A stretch of 64,000 nt of DNA, taken from SAR324 cluster bacterium (lineage in GTDB: Bacteria; SAR324; XYD2-FULL-50-16). Below the pieces are notes generated by a model, which saw only the letters and a program-made list of their open reading frames with translations, did not search any database and was not told where the DNA came from. The DNA lies in the NCBI GenBank assembly GCA_028282885.1, contig JANQGX010000081.1:1-64000 (forward strand). Direction: 5' to 3'. A program made the translations under genes and the position numbers. Of the stretch, positions 8,153 through 15,903 are shown piece by piece; the stretch's first letter is position 1, and the number at the start of each line of letters is the position of its first letter.

Positions 8153-9421
8153 ATGAAGTCTGCACTGGAAAGCCGTGAATCTGCAACCCCGGGTTCATCT
8201 GCAAGATTTGTTTTCATACTGCTTTTCCTGCTCTATATGTTCGATTATATCGATCGTATGGTGATCGTCAGCCTGTTCCCCTATATCAAGCAGGACTGGG
8301 GAGTCAGCGATACTCAATTGGGTCTTTTGGTATCAGCGGTCTACTGGTCGATCCTCATCTTCACCCTTCCGGTCTCCATCCTCATAGATCGCTGGAGCAG
8401 GAAGAACTGTATTGGCCTGATGGCGGTGGTCTGGAGCCTGGCCACTCTTTCCTGTGCTTTTACCCGCAGCTTCGGACAGCTTTTCACCACCAGGGCCGTG
8501 ATCGGTGCCGGAGAAGCCGGATATGCCCCGGGCGGTGCGGCAATGATATCGGCTTACTACCCCGAGGATAAACGAGCCCGGATGATTGGAATCTGGAATG
8601 CTTCCATTCCCTTGGGCAGTGCTATCGGGATCGCACTGGGGGGCTTCATTGCCCAGCATTTCGGATGGAAATATGCTTTTGGCGTGGTAGCGCTTCCGGG
8701 ATTGATTATCGCACTGCTTTTCCTCAGGGTCAGGGATTATAAAACCGTCAGTCTGGTTAGAAAAGACCGGAAAATGAACTTCAGGGATGTGGTTGGTGAG
8801 TTTACCAACAAACCTTCATTGATCCTGAATAATTTGGGTATGGCTTCCTGTGTCTTTGTGACCACTTCACTGCTGACCTGGCTTCCCACCTACTTTCATC
8901 GCGTCGATGGACTGGATATGACCAAATCCGGCCTCAAAGGCAGCGCAGTGATGCTGCTGGCAATCATTGGCGCGCCTTTGGGCGGTTACCTGACAGATCG
9001 CTGGTATCGAAATCGAAAAAACGCCCGTCTTTTATTTCCCGCTGTCTCTTCGCTGGTAACCGGAGTTCTCCTTTTCGTCGTTTTTGCCTTGCTTCGTGGT
9101 GTTCCTCAATATGTAGTTCTTCTTCTGACAGGTGTGGCGGCAACAGGATTTGTATCAGCCGCCGTAGCCGTCACCCAGGATGTGGTTCATCCGGGTCTGC
9201 GCGCCGTCTCCCTCAGTGTCAATATCATTATCCAACACATTCTGGGCAGCTCTGTCGGTCCTCCTGTCATAGGAGCTCTGTCCGATCGCTTTGGATTGGA
9301 AACTGCCATGGTGTTCCTGCCCGGATTTGCCGTGCTGGCCAGCCTTCTCTTTTTTGCCGGTGCTCGTTTTTATGTTGGCGATGTCCGGAAAGTCGATTCC
9401 GTTCAAGTTCAATTGGCCTGA
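8153..9421 (+). CDS. major facilitator superfamily transporter
   Basis: A 422-aa carrier with about twelve hydrophobic segments. The MFS signatures are DYIDRMVIVSLFPYI in helix 1, the loop D-R-W-S-R-K between helices 2 and 3, and GAGEAGYAPGG in helix 4. The last is typical of the Spinster-like and hexuronate/phthalate (ACS) groups that move organic anions by proton symport. It starts 17 bp after the URO-D gene with a GCGAGG ribosome site, so it is in the same operon and probably imports or exports the methylated substrate or its product. A strong hairpin follows it. Confidence 0.85.
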   Translation: MKSALESRESATPGSSARFVFILLFLLYMFDYIDRMVIVSLFPYIKQDWGVSDTQLGLLVSAVYWSILIFTLPVSILIDRWSRKNCIGLMAVVWSLATLSCAFTRSFGQLFTTRAVIGAGEAGYAPGGAAMISAYYPEDKRARMIGIWNASIPLGSAIGIALGGFIAQHFGWKYAFGVVALPGLIIALLFLRVRDYKTVSLVRKDRKMNFRDVVGEFTNKPSLILNNLGMASCVFVTTSLLTWLPTYFHRVDGLDMTKSGLKGSAVMLLAIIGAPLGGYLTDRWYRNRKNARLLFPAVSSLVTGVLLFVVFALLRGVPQYVVLLLTGVAATGFVSAAVAVTQDVVHPGLRAVSLSVNIIIQHILGSSVGPPVIGALSDRFGLETAMVFLPGFAVLASLLFFAGARFYVGDVRKVDSVQVQLA

Positions 9422-9468
9422 TCCCAAACGGGTGCTTGAGACAGTGACAGCTTTACCGGTTTTGGGAT
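9421..9468 (+). terminator. hairpin after the MFS gene
   Basis: ATCCCAAACGG (9421-9431) pairs imperfectly with CCGGTTTTGGGAT (9456-9468), starting on the last base of the MFS stop codon. It is followed by TAAAATC rather than a clear T-run. It probably ends or attenuates the operon before the alcohol dehydrogenase. Confidence 0.5.
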
Positions 9469-9630
9469 AAAATCAACTCTTTCACCTGTTTGGACTTTGC
9501 CCATCATACTTTGCGATTGAATTAAACCCGGTTTATTGAGCAATTTCCGGGGATTTGGATCGGGAAAATACATTGATAAATGATTCCGATCCTAGTATCA
9601 GTCGTTACCTATTTTGCGAGGAACACCTTC

Positions 9631-10659
9631 ATGAAAGCCATGGCTGTCACCCAATTTGGAAAACCCTTGGAATGGATCGACATCGAAGATCCCAAACCGG
9701 CAGAGGGGGAGATCGTTCTCTCTGTCGCGGCCTGTGCTGTCTGTGCCAGTGATATCAAATTTATGGATGGTTACTACGCAAAACATCGAAGATTTGAACT
9801 TCCTTCGGTACCCGGCCATGAGATTGTGGGGACAGTAACGGAAGTTGGTGACGGTGTGCGTGGGTGGCAGATTGGTGACAGGGGTGTTGTTTATGTCTAC
9901 ATAGCCTGTGGTATCTGTACCCATTGTCGATCAGGCAATGATCGTCTTTGCCGTGATTTGCGGCATCACATCGGGCAGGGTGTCAACGGGGGATTTGCCG
10001 AAAAGATCAAGATTCCTGCCCGTAATCTGGTCGGGTTATCCGACAAACTAAGCGATGAGGCTGCAGTCGTTATTACCGATGCGGTTACCACCTCTCAGCA
10101 TGCCGTGGTCGATCAGGCACAGGTCAAGCCCGGAGATCGGGTGATTATCATTGGCGCTGGCGGAATTGGTATTCATATACTGCAGTATGTTTTGCTCTGC
10201 GGTGGCTATGCGATTCTGGTGGATATCGATGAATCGAAACTGGCCCAGGGAAAAGGACTGGGAGCCAATGAAACCTATTGTATAGAGCAGATCCGGGATC
10301 TGCCCGCGACCGTTGGTTTCAACAAGGTGATTGACTCATCCGGCAGCCTGAATGACTGGCAAAGTATTTACAGGAAAATAGATGCGGGTGGAGCAATAGT
10401 CCTGGTGGGATATAAGGACGGGCAAGCACTGAAAATCCCCGTTCATGAAATGATACTTAAGGAACTAACGGTTAAAGCTTCCAGGGGTGGGAGTGTGGCA
10501 AATATTTACAGGGCTATTGAAATGGTGGAGAGCAGTCTGATAAAACCCATCATCAGTACAGTTGCTGATTTGCGGGATGCAAACGAAGTTATTGATAAAA
10601 TGAGAAACAACGAGTTCAGGTCCGGACGAGCGGTGCTGGTCCCTAATTTGAATCGTTGA
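9631..10659 (+). CDS. zinc-dependent medium-chain alcohol dehydrogenase
   Basis: A 342-aa MDR-family oxidoreductase. The ATG at 9631 (MKAMAVTQFG) is chosen over 9580 because it matches the family N-terminus and follows GCGAGGA. The catalytic zinc site is the Cys in AVCASDIKF and the GHE at about 66-68. The structural zinc site is the four-Cys lobe ACGICTHCRSGNDRLC. The NAD(P)-binding motif is GAGGIGIHI, with Asp in LVDID favouring NAD. It should oxidise a secondary alcohol or related hydroxyl compound. It lies 209 bp after the MFS gene, beyond a hairpin, so it may be transcribed separately, but the same strand and order suggest use in the same catabolic route. Substrate unknown. Confidence 0.88.
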   Translation: MKAMAVTQFGKPLEWIDIEDPKPAEGEIVLSVAACAVCASDIKFMDGYYAKHRRFELPSVPGHEIVGTVTEVGDGVRGWQIGDRGVVYVYIACGICTHCRSGNDRLCRDLRHHIGQGVNGGFAEKIKIPARNLVGLSDKLSDEAAVVITDAVTTSQHAVVDQAQVKPGDRVIIIGAGGIGIHILQYVLLCGGYAILVDIDESKLAQGKGLGANETYCIEQIRDLPATVGFNKVIDSSGSLNDWQSIYRKIDAGGAIVLVGYKDGQALKIPVHEMILKELTVKASRGGSVANIYRAIEMVESSLIKPIISTVADLRDANEVIDKMRNNEFRSGRAVLVPNLNR

Positions 10660-10748
10660 AAGTGCGGTGTTTCAAATAAACAATTATCTAATGGTCTGTG
10701 TACAAGTTGAACGCACAAAAAACCGGGGTGCAGGGCAAATCTCCTCTT

Positions 10749-11804
10749 TTACAATCCCAGGCTGGAGAGCAGATCATCAACATCACTCTGTTTTTCCATG
10801 CGCTGGTCGTCTGCATTGGCTCCATAACCATCCTGGGCATATTCATTCTCCTTAAGGGCGGTTTCCTGCTTTTCTATATTGATTCTCAATCGCACAGCCA
10901 GATCCTGCAGCAGGTTATAGAAACCTTCTATGACCGGAATGATCTTTAAAAGCTGCTGCCCTACCCTGTCCTGAATTGCCTGGGAGTTACTGATGCTGAT
11001 GTTTATGTCCCTAAGTTCATTGAGCTCTTTTATAAGCAGGTTGATTGCTTCCGGAACGGCTTTTTCCCAATCCGTATTCTTTTCAGTCAAATCGTTGGCT
11101 GCTTTCTCAATCTGGTCTATTCTATTGAAACTGTTATCTACCAGATCCAGCACCTTGTGGCTGGAAGACTCGGTTTCGCCGATGATATTCTGCAAACGTC
11201 CCATCGTCTTTCTGATATCTTCAGGATGAGACTGATCGATGGTTTTTTCCATCTCTTTGGTGGTGGTCTGAAAATACATGACCACATTTTTCATGTGCTC
11301 AACAAACTCGGCATCCAGGTCGACAGACTTCTCCTGGGTCACTTTCTGAAAGACTTCCGAAATTGTAAACAACCTTTTCTGAACGATTACTGCCATGTCC
11401 CTCTGATCCGGGGTGATGACTCCCTGCCCAACCAGAAATGAACCAAACTCGATTTCGCCTGGTTTGATTGACAACATCTCATCAACTTCATTCTCTTCCA
11501 GATACCCCAGCCTGACCAGAGTCTCTCCAAAGTACTCCGACGTGGGGCTTTGAAGATAAAGCTGAACCGTTTTTACTCCGGTTTCGATACCGTACTTATT
11601 CTCGTTGGATTTGATCAGAGCTTCAGCTACCGTATCCATAAAAGGGATGATCTGGCTGGTCTTCGCCTGAACATCCTTCGGATTATTGATGCAGTATTTT
11701 ACAAACTGATTAGCAACCACTTCCTGCCGATCGGAAAACCCTAGCTGTTCATATAGCTTGTCGGTTTGATCCTGAATTTCGTTTGATTCGGGGCTGTCTG
11801 GCAT
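10749..11804 (-). CDS. CheZ-like CheY-phosphate phosphatase with extra N-terminal domain
   Basis: A 351-aa protein. The region from about 160 to 315 is long helical sequence containing AIQDRVGQQLLKI; Asp279 and Gln283 match the catalytic Asp/Gln pair of CheZ (QDLTGQ in E. coli). The last eleven residues, DVDDLLSSLGL, closely resemble the C-terminal CheY-binding helix of E. coli CheZ. Residues 1-150 are additional, and within them ETLVRLGYL...FGSFLVGQGVIT...AVIVQKRL resembles the repeat of MshEN/GSPII_E N-terminal domains. It should dephosphorylate a CheY-like receiver in the cytoplasm. No chemotaxis gene adjoins it; the nearest single receiver is at 562-924. It is convergent with the alcohol dehydrogenase. 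Confidence 0.8.
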   Translation of the reverse strand: MPDSPESNEIQDQTDKLYEQLGFSDRQEVVANQFVKYCINNPKDVQAKTSQIIPFMDTVAEALIKSNENKYGIETGVKTVQLYLQSPTSEYFGETLVRLGYLEENEVDEMLSIKPGEIEFGSFLVGQGVITPDQRDMAVIVQKRLFTISEVFQKVTQEKSVDLDAEFVEHMKNVVMYFQTTTKEMEKTIDQSHPEDIRKTMGRLQNIIGETESSSHKVLDLVDNSFNRIDQIEKAANDLTEKNTDWEKAVPEAINLLIKELNELRDINISISNSQAIQDRVGQQLLKIIPVIEGFYNLLQDLAVRLRINIEKQETALKENEYAQDGYGANADDQRMEKQSDVDDLLSSLGL

Positions 11805-12016
11805 CGTTATTCTTTATGAGTGTTTCTGTAAGGGTAACATTCAAGTTCAGTGTTAAATTGTACACCAAAAAAAGAGATTTTTCCAATCCTTGTTACCACT
11901 TGTGTTTATCCATGGTTTTTGGGGAATATTAGGGACTTAAACCACAATAGTTTCAAAATCAGGGATGTACGATTATTAACGGTCAATGCTGCTCATCTTT
12001 CGCTTGAACTCCCTGT

Positions 12017-12217
12017 ATGTGGTGTTTGTCAAAAGTCAAAAACATCCCTTTCGATCTGCCCGATAACAAGCCGCTGCGAGTTGTCTCTCTAGGAGATCAT
12101 GAAATGGTTCCCTGCGGCGGAAGCCATGTAAGAAGCCTTGGCGAACTGAACCGGGTGGAGGTCACCAGAATCAAGCATAAAAAAGGAAACACCGTTGTCT
12201 CTTATGCTTTTGATTGA
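12017..12217 (+). pseudogene. fragment of AlaX-type alanyl-tRNA editing protein
   Basis: A 66-aa frame contains LRVVSLGDHEMVPCGGSHV followed by LGELNRVEVTRIKHKKG. This is the C-terminal zinc-ligand region of AlaX and of the AlaRS editing domain (CGGTHV motif, with Ser for Thr). Full AlaX proteins also have an HxxxH motif some 90 residues earlier. Here the same frame is closed by a stop just upstream and no such domain is seen in 11805-12016. It is therefore most likely a truncated leftover. Translation of the stub alone cannot be excluded. Nothing else is recognised between 11805 and 12403. Confidence 0.5.
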
Positions 12218-12403
12218 ATTCAATAATCGAAGTCGGAGGAGGGAATGAGGATCATTCATCCTTTACGAATTTTCAGATATTTATGCGGGGTAGCAGTCTT
12301 TAGGTGAAATTCTTTATTGATACATTCTCATTTATTCGACCGGATGATTCACCAATCCGATCGAATATATTCTTTGATTTTGGCGTGTCTCCTGAATCAT
12401 GCC

Positions 12404-13456
12404 TTACGGTGTTCCTTCTATGTTTTTCATTTTTTGGTTCAGGAGCTTAACACCACCCTTTGTTTTGACAACACCGCGATCAAAACGAGCAGTTTTTTTA
12501 CTGTGAGTAATTTTCGAATCACCTGTAGAGTCCGAAGTACATCCGTCTACATATTTTCCCCAGCCTGTAATGACATCGCCTTCCAAACCATCTTTATAAA
12601 CGTAGGTATCAATGAAGTAGGTCAGTTGGTCAATGATCGGTAATGACCAGTATCTGAAATTCAGATTTGGTTTGGTGTTTTCAACATAAGTATAAAACGT
12701 CCTGTTGGAGCCATCCCAGGTTGTGTCTTTGCTGCTTATGTCTTCGTAGGTGATCATTTCAATATTTCCTGAATCGTCGTAAGTGTAAAAGTACTTTCCG
12801 CTTAGATAATCACTTGTTGTATCATCACTGTAACGATAGCTAGAACCGTAGGAATGAACTTCGGTTAACCGATTGCTATCATTATAATAAAACAAAGCAT
12901 AAGGGCCGGCAGCGAATTCTGAAGAATACCAAGCCGAGTATGATGATGATCTGGTGACCTTCCCTGCTTCGTTTGATGTGTAAAGATATCTATAACTGAT
13001 CGTATCATCGGCGCTGTCCCAAATTAGATCATCGCTGACATCTGTCTCGATAGCAGAGACCGGAATGCTGTTTTCGAATGTGTAGACCAGGTTGTCCGAA
13101 TAAGGACTTAAATCTCCTGATGTGTCGAAATACTCAGTTTTTGATTCCGCCATTTGACCATCGTTGGTAAAGGTACGAGTATATTTAGTAACTGACCCGA
13201 TCTGATACTCATTTGTAGAGGCATACCTCCTCAATTGCGAATCAAAGTACCTGGGGCCGCTTGAGTAGACCACATCATCATCTGTCATCCACACTCCGTC
13301 ATCGCCTGCACTGTCATAATAAGTATATGTACGACAATCGATACCCCGATCAGCAGTGGAATCGCTGGCGGAATCGCTGCTGTCGCTGCTGCTACAGGCG
13401 CAAAAACAGAGGCTAGCAAAGATAACTACCAGACCGGATAAGATTTTGTTTCCCAT
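12404..13456 (-). CDS. Ser/Asp-rich lipoprotein with YD-like repeats
   Basis: A 350-aa exported protein. The signal peptide MGNKILSGLVVIFASLCFCA is followed by Cys21 and a Ser/Asp-rich linker, as in lipoproteins sent to the outer membrane. The rest is full of Tyr, Asp, Ser and Thr in segments such as TYTYYDSAGDDG, YRYLYTSNEAGK and YFYTYDDSGNIEMITYE, spaced like YD/RHS-type beta-hairpin repeats. There are no enzyme motifs. It starts after a clear GGAGG site and stands alone between unrelated genes. Function unknown; a surface or periplasmic beta-structured protein is the safest reading. Confidence 0.7.
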   Translation of the reverse strand: MGNKILSGLVVIFASLCFCACSSSDSSDSASDSTADRGIDCRTYTYYDSAGDDGVWMTDDDVVYSSGPRYFDSQLRRYASTNEYQIGSVTKYTRTFTNDGQMAESKTEYFDTSGDLSPYSDNLVYTFENSIPVSAIETDVSDDLIWDSADDTISYRYLYTSNEAGKVTRSSSYSAWYSSEFAAGPYALFYYNDSNRLTEVHSYGSSYRYSDDTTSDYLSGKYFYTYDDSGNIEMITYEDISSKDTTWDGSNRTFYTYVENTKPNLNFRYWSLPIIDQLTYFIDTYVYKDGLEGDVITGWGKYVDGCTSDSTGDSKITHSKKTARFDRGVVKTKGGVKLLNQKMKNIEGTP

Positions 13457-13723
13457 TTCAACCTCCGAATTAAAGCTGTTTATAATAAGTGAAAAACTGC
13501 TGAATACTATTTGTAATAAAAATAGATGTCAAGTTATTTTAATCGAAACCGCACTACAATATCTCAAAAATTATAAAGAGGCTGTCCGCAGATCGAGCGG
13601 TTGGCTGAAATAACCGAGTTTAGCTTTCATCTCCAAAAGACCGTTGTTTACAAGTCTTCTTTCCGATAGATATTCCAAACCCGATTCAATGATTAAACTT
13701 CCTGTTTAGCCGGCAGCAGGCGA

Positions 13724-14020
13724 CTATTCAGCAATGTTTGATCTTTCCTTGTTGGTAAGAAGATAAAGAAGGGGACCGAAGGAGCCGGTTGTGCAGGTCA
13801 GCAAAATCCAAGGCCAGGGATTTCGTCCCCTGGTTTTGGCGTCCCGCCACATCCACACGAGAAACAAAGCCAAGGCGATTACCAAGTCGGCAAAAACCTG
13901 CCCACCTGCAAATGACTGCAGCAATGGTAGAAATATTCCCAGGTAGCCATGAAACCAGACCGCGACAGCACTTAATCCAAAGAACAATAAAAACGTAACT
14001 CCAAGTAATAAACGTTGCAT
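13724..14020 (-). CDS. small integral membrane protein, DUF2834-like
   Basis: A 98-aa protein with three hydrophobic segments: residues 3-25, about 44-58, and about 68-88. Between the last two is the polar loop WRDAKTRGRNPWPW. Size and layout resemble DUF2834-type membrane proteins, which have no known function. It starts after AGGAGG with good spacing, so expression is likely. No operon partner. Assignment to the family is by resemblance only. Confidence 0.6.
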   Translation of the reverse strand: MQRLLLGVTFLLFFGLSAVAVWFHGYLGIFLPLLQSFAGGQVFADLVIALALFLVWMWRDAKTRGRNPWPWILLTCTTGSFGPLLYLLTNKERSNIAE

Positions 14021-14044
14021 AATAAACCTCCTAAGCAGGTTGGC

Positions 14045-14130
14045 GGATGATGGATTGAAATGTGTTCTGTCTATTGTATCTTATCAGGTAACAATATCCA
14101 TTACCTCGGAGGTAAAACTCATGCCGAATT
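14045..14130 (+). promoter_or_regulatory. orphan copy of the leader/operator of the XRE regulator gene
   Basis: About 80 bp here closely match the leader of the XRE gene at 37941-38030. Shared parts are GGATTGAA, TGTTCTGTCTATTGTATCTT, an AGGTAA-N9-TTACCT palindrome (14086-14106) and the CGGAG ribosome site. The ATG in the matching position (14121) opens only a 16-codon frame. This looks like a detached promoter-operator, or the front end of a lost paralogue. The rest of 14021-14549 holds no recognisable gene. Confidence 0.6.
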
Positions 14131-14549
14131 TTATCAATCTTCTGTCGTTGCTAAAAACAGACCTGTTCTGATGAAACGGTTTCAAGCCCGGCTTCAACCG
14201 GGTCAAACATCAGAACTTTGGAACGGTTCGGATAACCCTGTTTGGTTGCTTCCTTCTGGCGTCGGGCTAAAAATTTGAAATCAAAAGGGATTTGATTAGC
14301 GTTTCAACAACTATCAAATAAATAGGCCAACTTGTAAATGCACTGGCAGTGTTTCAGTAGATAGTTTGATACTGTAACCCGGTTGCGGAGGGGTAAAAAC
14401 GATATCCTGCGGAGTAGAAAAATCGACGCGAAATGCGATATTATTTGGTTTTGGGATATTTTTTACTCCCCCGGGACAAGTCCTTAATCTTCTCTCAGGT
14501 CGATATTGGAGCAACGGCGGGGATTTAACCAAACCTTGGAATTTGACAA

Positions 14550-15137
14550 ATGGAAAAACATCATCATCACAAATCAGGCAGACGGGGAGCCACCAGTATC
14601 GATATGCAAGACGCCGATACCGTTTTTGAGAAAATCGGATTGAAAAAGGGGGAGTGGTTTCTGGACCTTGGATGCGGATCCGGTGACTATTCGTACATGG
14701 CTTCCCAAGAGGTCGGGGACAATGGAAAAGTCTTTGCCCTGGATAAATGGGAAGGATTGATCCAGGTAATAAACAAGGATACTGAAAAAAAGGGGATTCA
14801 CAATATTGAAGCGATCAAGGCAGACATCCTGCAGGATTTACCGGTTCCGGAGCAGAAGATTGATGTCTGCCTCGTAGCCACCGTCTTACATACAATTCAC
14901 CCGGAGAGTTTAAAGATTGAATTGTTTAAACGAATCAGGCAGGCGCTGAAGCCGGGAGGGCGCCTGATTACCATTGATGTTAAAAAAGAGGAGCACCCCT
15001 TCGGACCGCCCCTGACCTTAAGATCATCGCCTGATGAAATCAGAAATTTTGCAGAGTCCTGTGGCTTTATCTGCTCGGATATTGTGGAGTTCGATTACAC
15101 CTACCTGATTCGGTTTTATTTACCGTCCAACTCCTGA
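14550..15137 (+). CDS. class I SAM-dependent methyltransferase
   Basis: A 195-aa Rossmann-fold methyltransferase. Motif I is FLDLGCGSGDYS (about 37-48), followed by the acidic strand end VFALD and the motif IV-like KIDVCLVATVLHTI. The post-motif LKPGGRLITIDV is typical of UbiE/Methyltransf_11/25 proteins. The substrate cannot be read from sequence; small cytosolic enzymes of this type methylate metalloids, quinones or small metabolites. The N-terminus carries a natural HHHH run (residues 4-7) and basic residues, which might bind metal. It is convergent with the DtxR-type regulator gene. Confidence 0.8.
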   Translation: MEKHHHHKSGRRGATSIDMQDADTVFEKIGLKKGEWFLDLGCGSGDYSYMASQEVGDNGKVFALDKWEGLIQVINKDTEKKGIHNIEAIKADILQDLPVPEQKIDVCLVATVLHTIHPESLKIELFKRIRQALKPGGRLITIDVKKEEHPFGPPLTLRSSPDEIRNFAESCGFICSDIVEFDYTYLIRFYLPSNS

Positions 15138-15160
15138 TCCGTTTTGTCCGAATCGAGTGG

Positions 15161-15589
15161 TTACCGATCCTGGCGCGACGTATGGTACGGGATCGGCCTG
15201 CCATGGGGGCAGGTTCTGGGGTTTCCCAAAAACTCCGTCAGTTTTTCTTCAATCAGGGGGGTTAATCCCTGGATGAGAGGTATAACATGCTCCTGAGCCT
15301 CATCCAGGGGAATGTCCAGTTTTTCACATAGCAACATTTCAGCCAGTCTGCGCTGCCGAACCAGTCCGATGGCAAGTTCGGAACCTCTATCCGTCAGGCA
15401 AATTCGCTTTTTTTGATCCAGGTAAACCAAATCATCCCTTTGCATACGGGCCAGAGTGGCATGAACCGTTGATGGAGTGGTTTTTAAGAGTTTGGTGAGG
15501 TCGACTGCTTTTACCTGCTTTTTGTTTTCAAGCAGGGAAAAAATGGTTTGCAGGTAACGATTGATGACCTCTGAAGAGCGACTTTTCAT
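15161..15589 (-). CDS. DtxR/MntR-family metal-dependent regulator
   Basis: A 142-aa protein with an N-terminal winged helix (about 5-65; VKAVDLTKLLKTTPSTVHAT as recognition region). The dimerisation and metal-binding domain follows, with RQRRLAEMLLCEKLDIP, QEHVIPLI and CPHGRPIP. The Cys and His residues fit the Fe/Mn sites of DtxR, although the usual His of the first helix is changed. It lacks the SH3-like third domain and so is MntR-sized. It probably represses metal uptake or storage genes when loaded with Fe(II) or Mn(II). No target operon adjoins it. Direct repeats upstream may be its own operator. Confidence 0.85.
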   Translation of the reverse strand: MKSRSSEVINRYLQTIFSLLENKKQVKAVDLTKLLKTTPSTVHATLARMQRDDLVYLDQKKRICLTDRGSELAIGLVRQRRLAEMLLCEKLDIPLDEAQEHVIPLIQGLTPLIEEKLTEFLGNPRTCPHGRPIPYHTSRQDR

Positions 15590-15614
15590 TATTCTATTCC
15601 TTTTTGACGTTTTT

Positions 15615-15649
15615 TATTTGCGAATATTTCTTTGTTGTATTGACGAATA
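15615..15649. promoter_or_regulatory. paired 12-bp direct repeats upstream of the DtxR-type gene
   Basis: TATTTGCGAATA (15615-15626) and TATTGACGAATA (15638-15649) recur 23 bp apart, about two helical turns, 26-60 bp before the regulator start. Each is a near-palindrome TATT-N4-AATA. This arrangement suits co-operative binding of two dimers on one DNA face, so autoregulation is plausible. The remainder of 15590-15903 has nothing recognised. Confidence 0.45.
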
Positions 15650-15903
15650 GAAAGAAAATTTATTGCATAAAAAGTGTAAATTAAACATTTCCGTATCTCT
15701 CCATGACCAGAGTTGCGAGCCTTACTTTCCGGCCCAGGGGGCTATCGCCGATTTTACCTCCCTGTTATGTTTGCTCTAAATCCGTTCAATAGACATCCGA
15801 CCATGGAGAAGTTAATGCTTGTGGCTTTTCATCTGCTCACAGAATCCGGGTACTTATCGTCGGCCTTTTTATGATACTGCCAGGTGAATGAATGGCTATT
15901 GAT

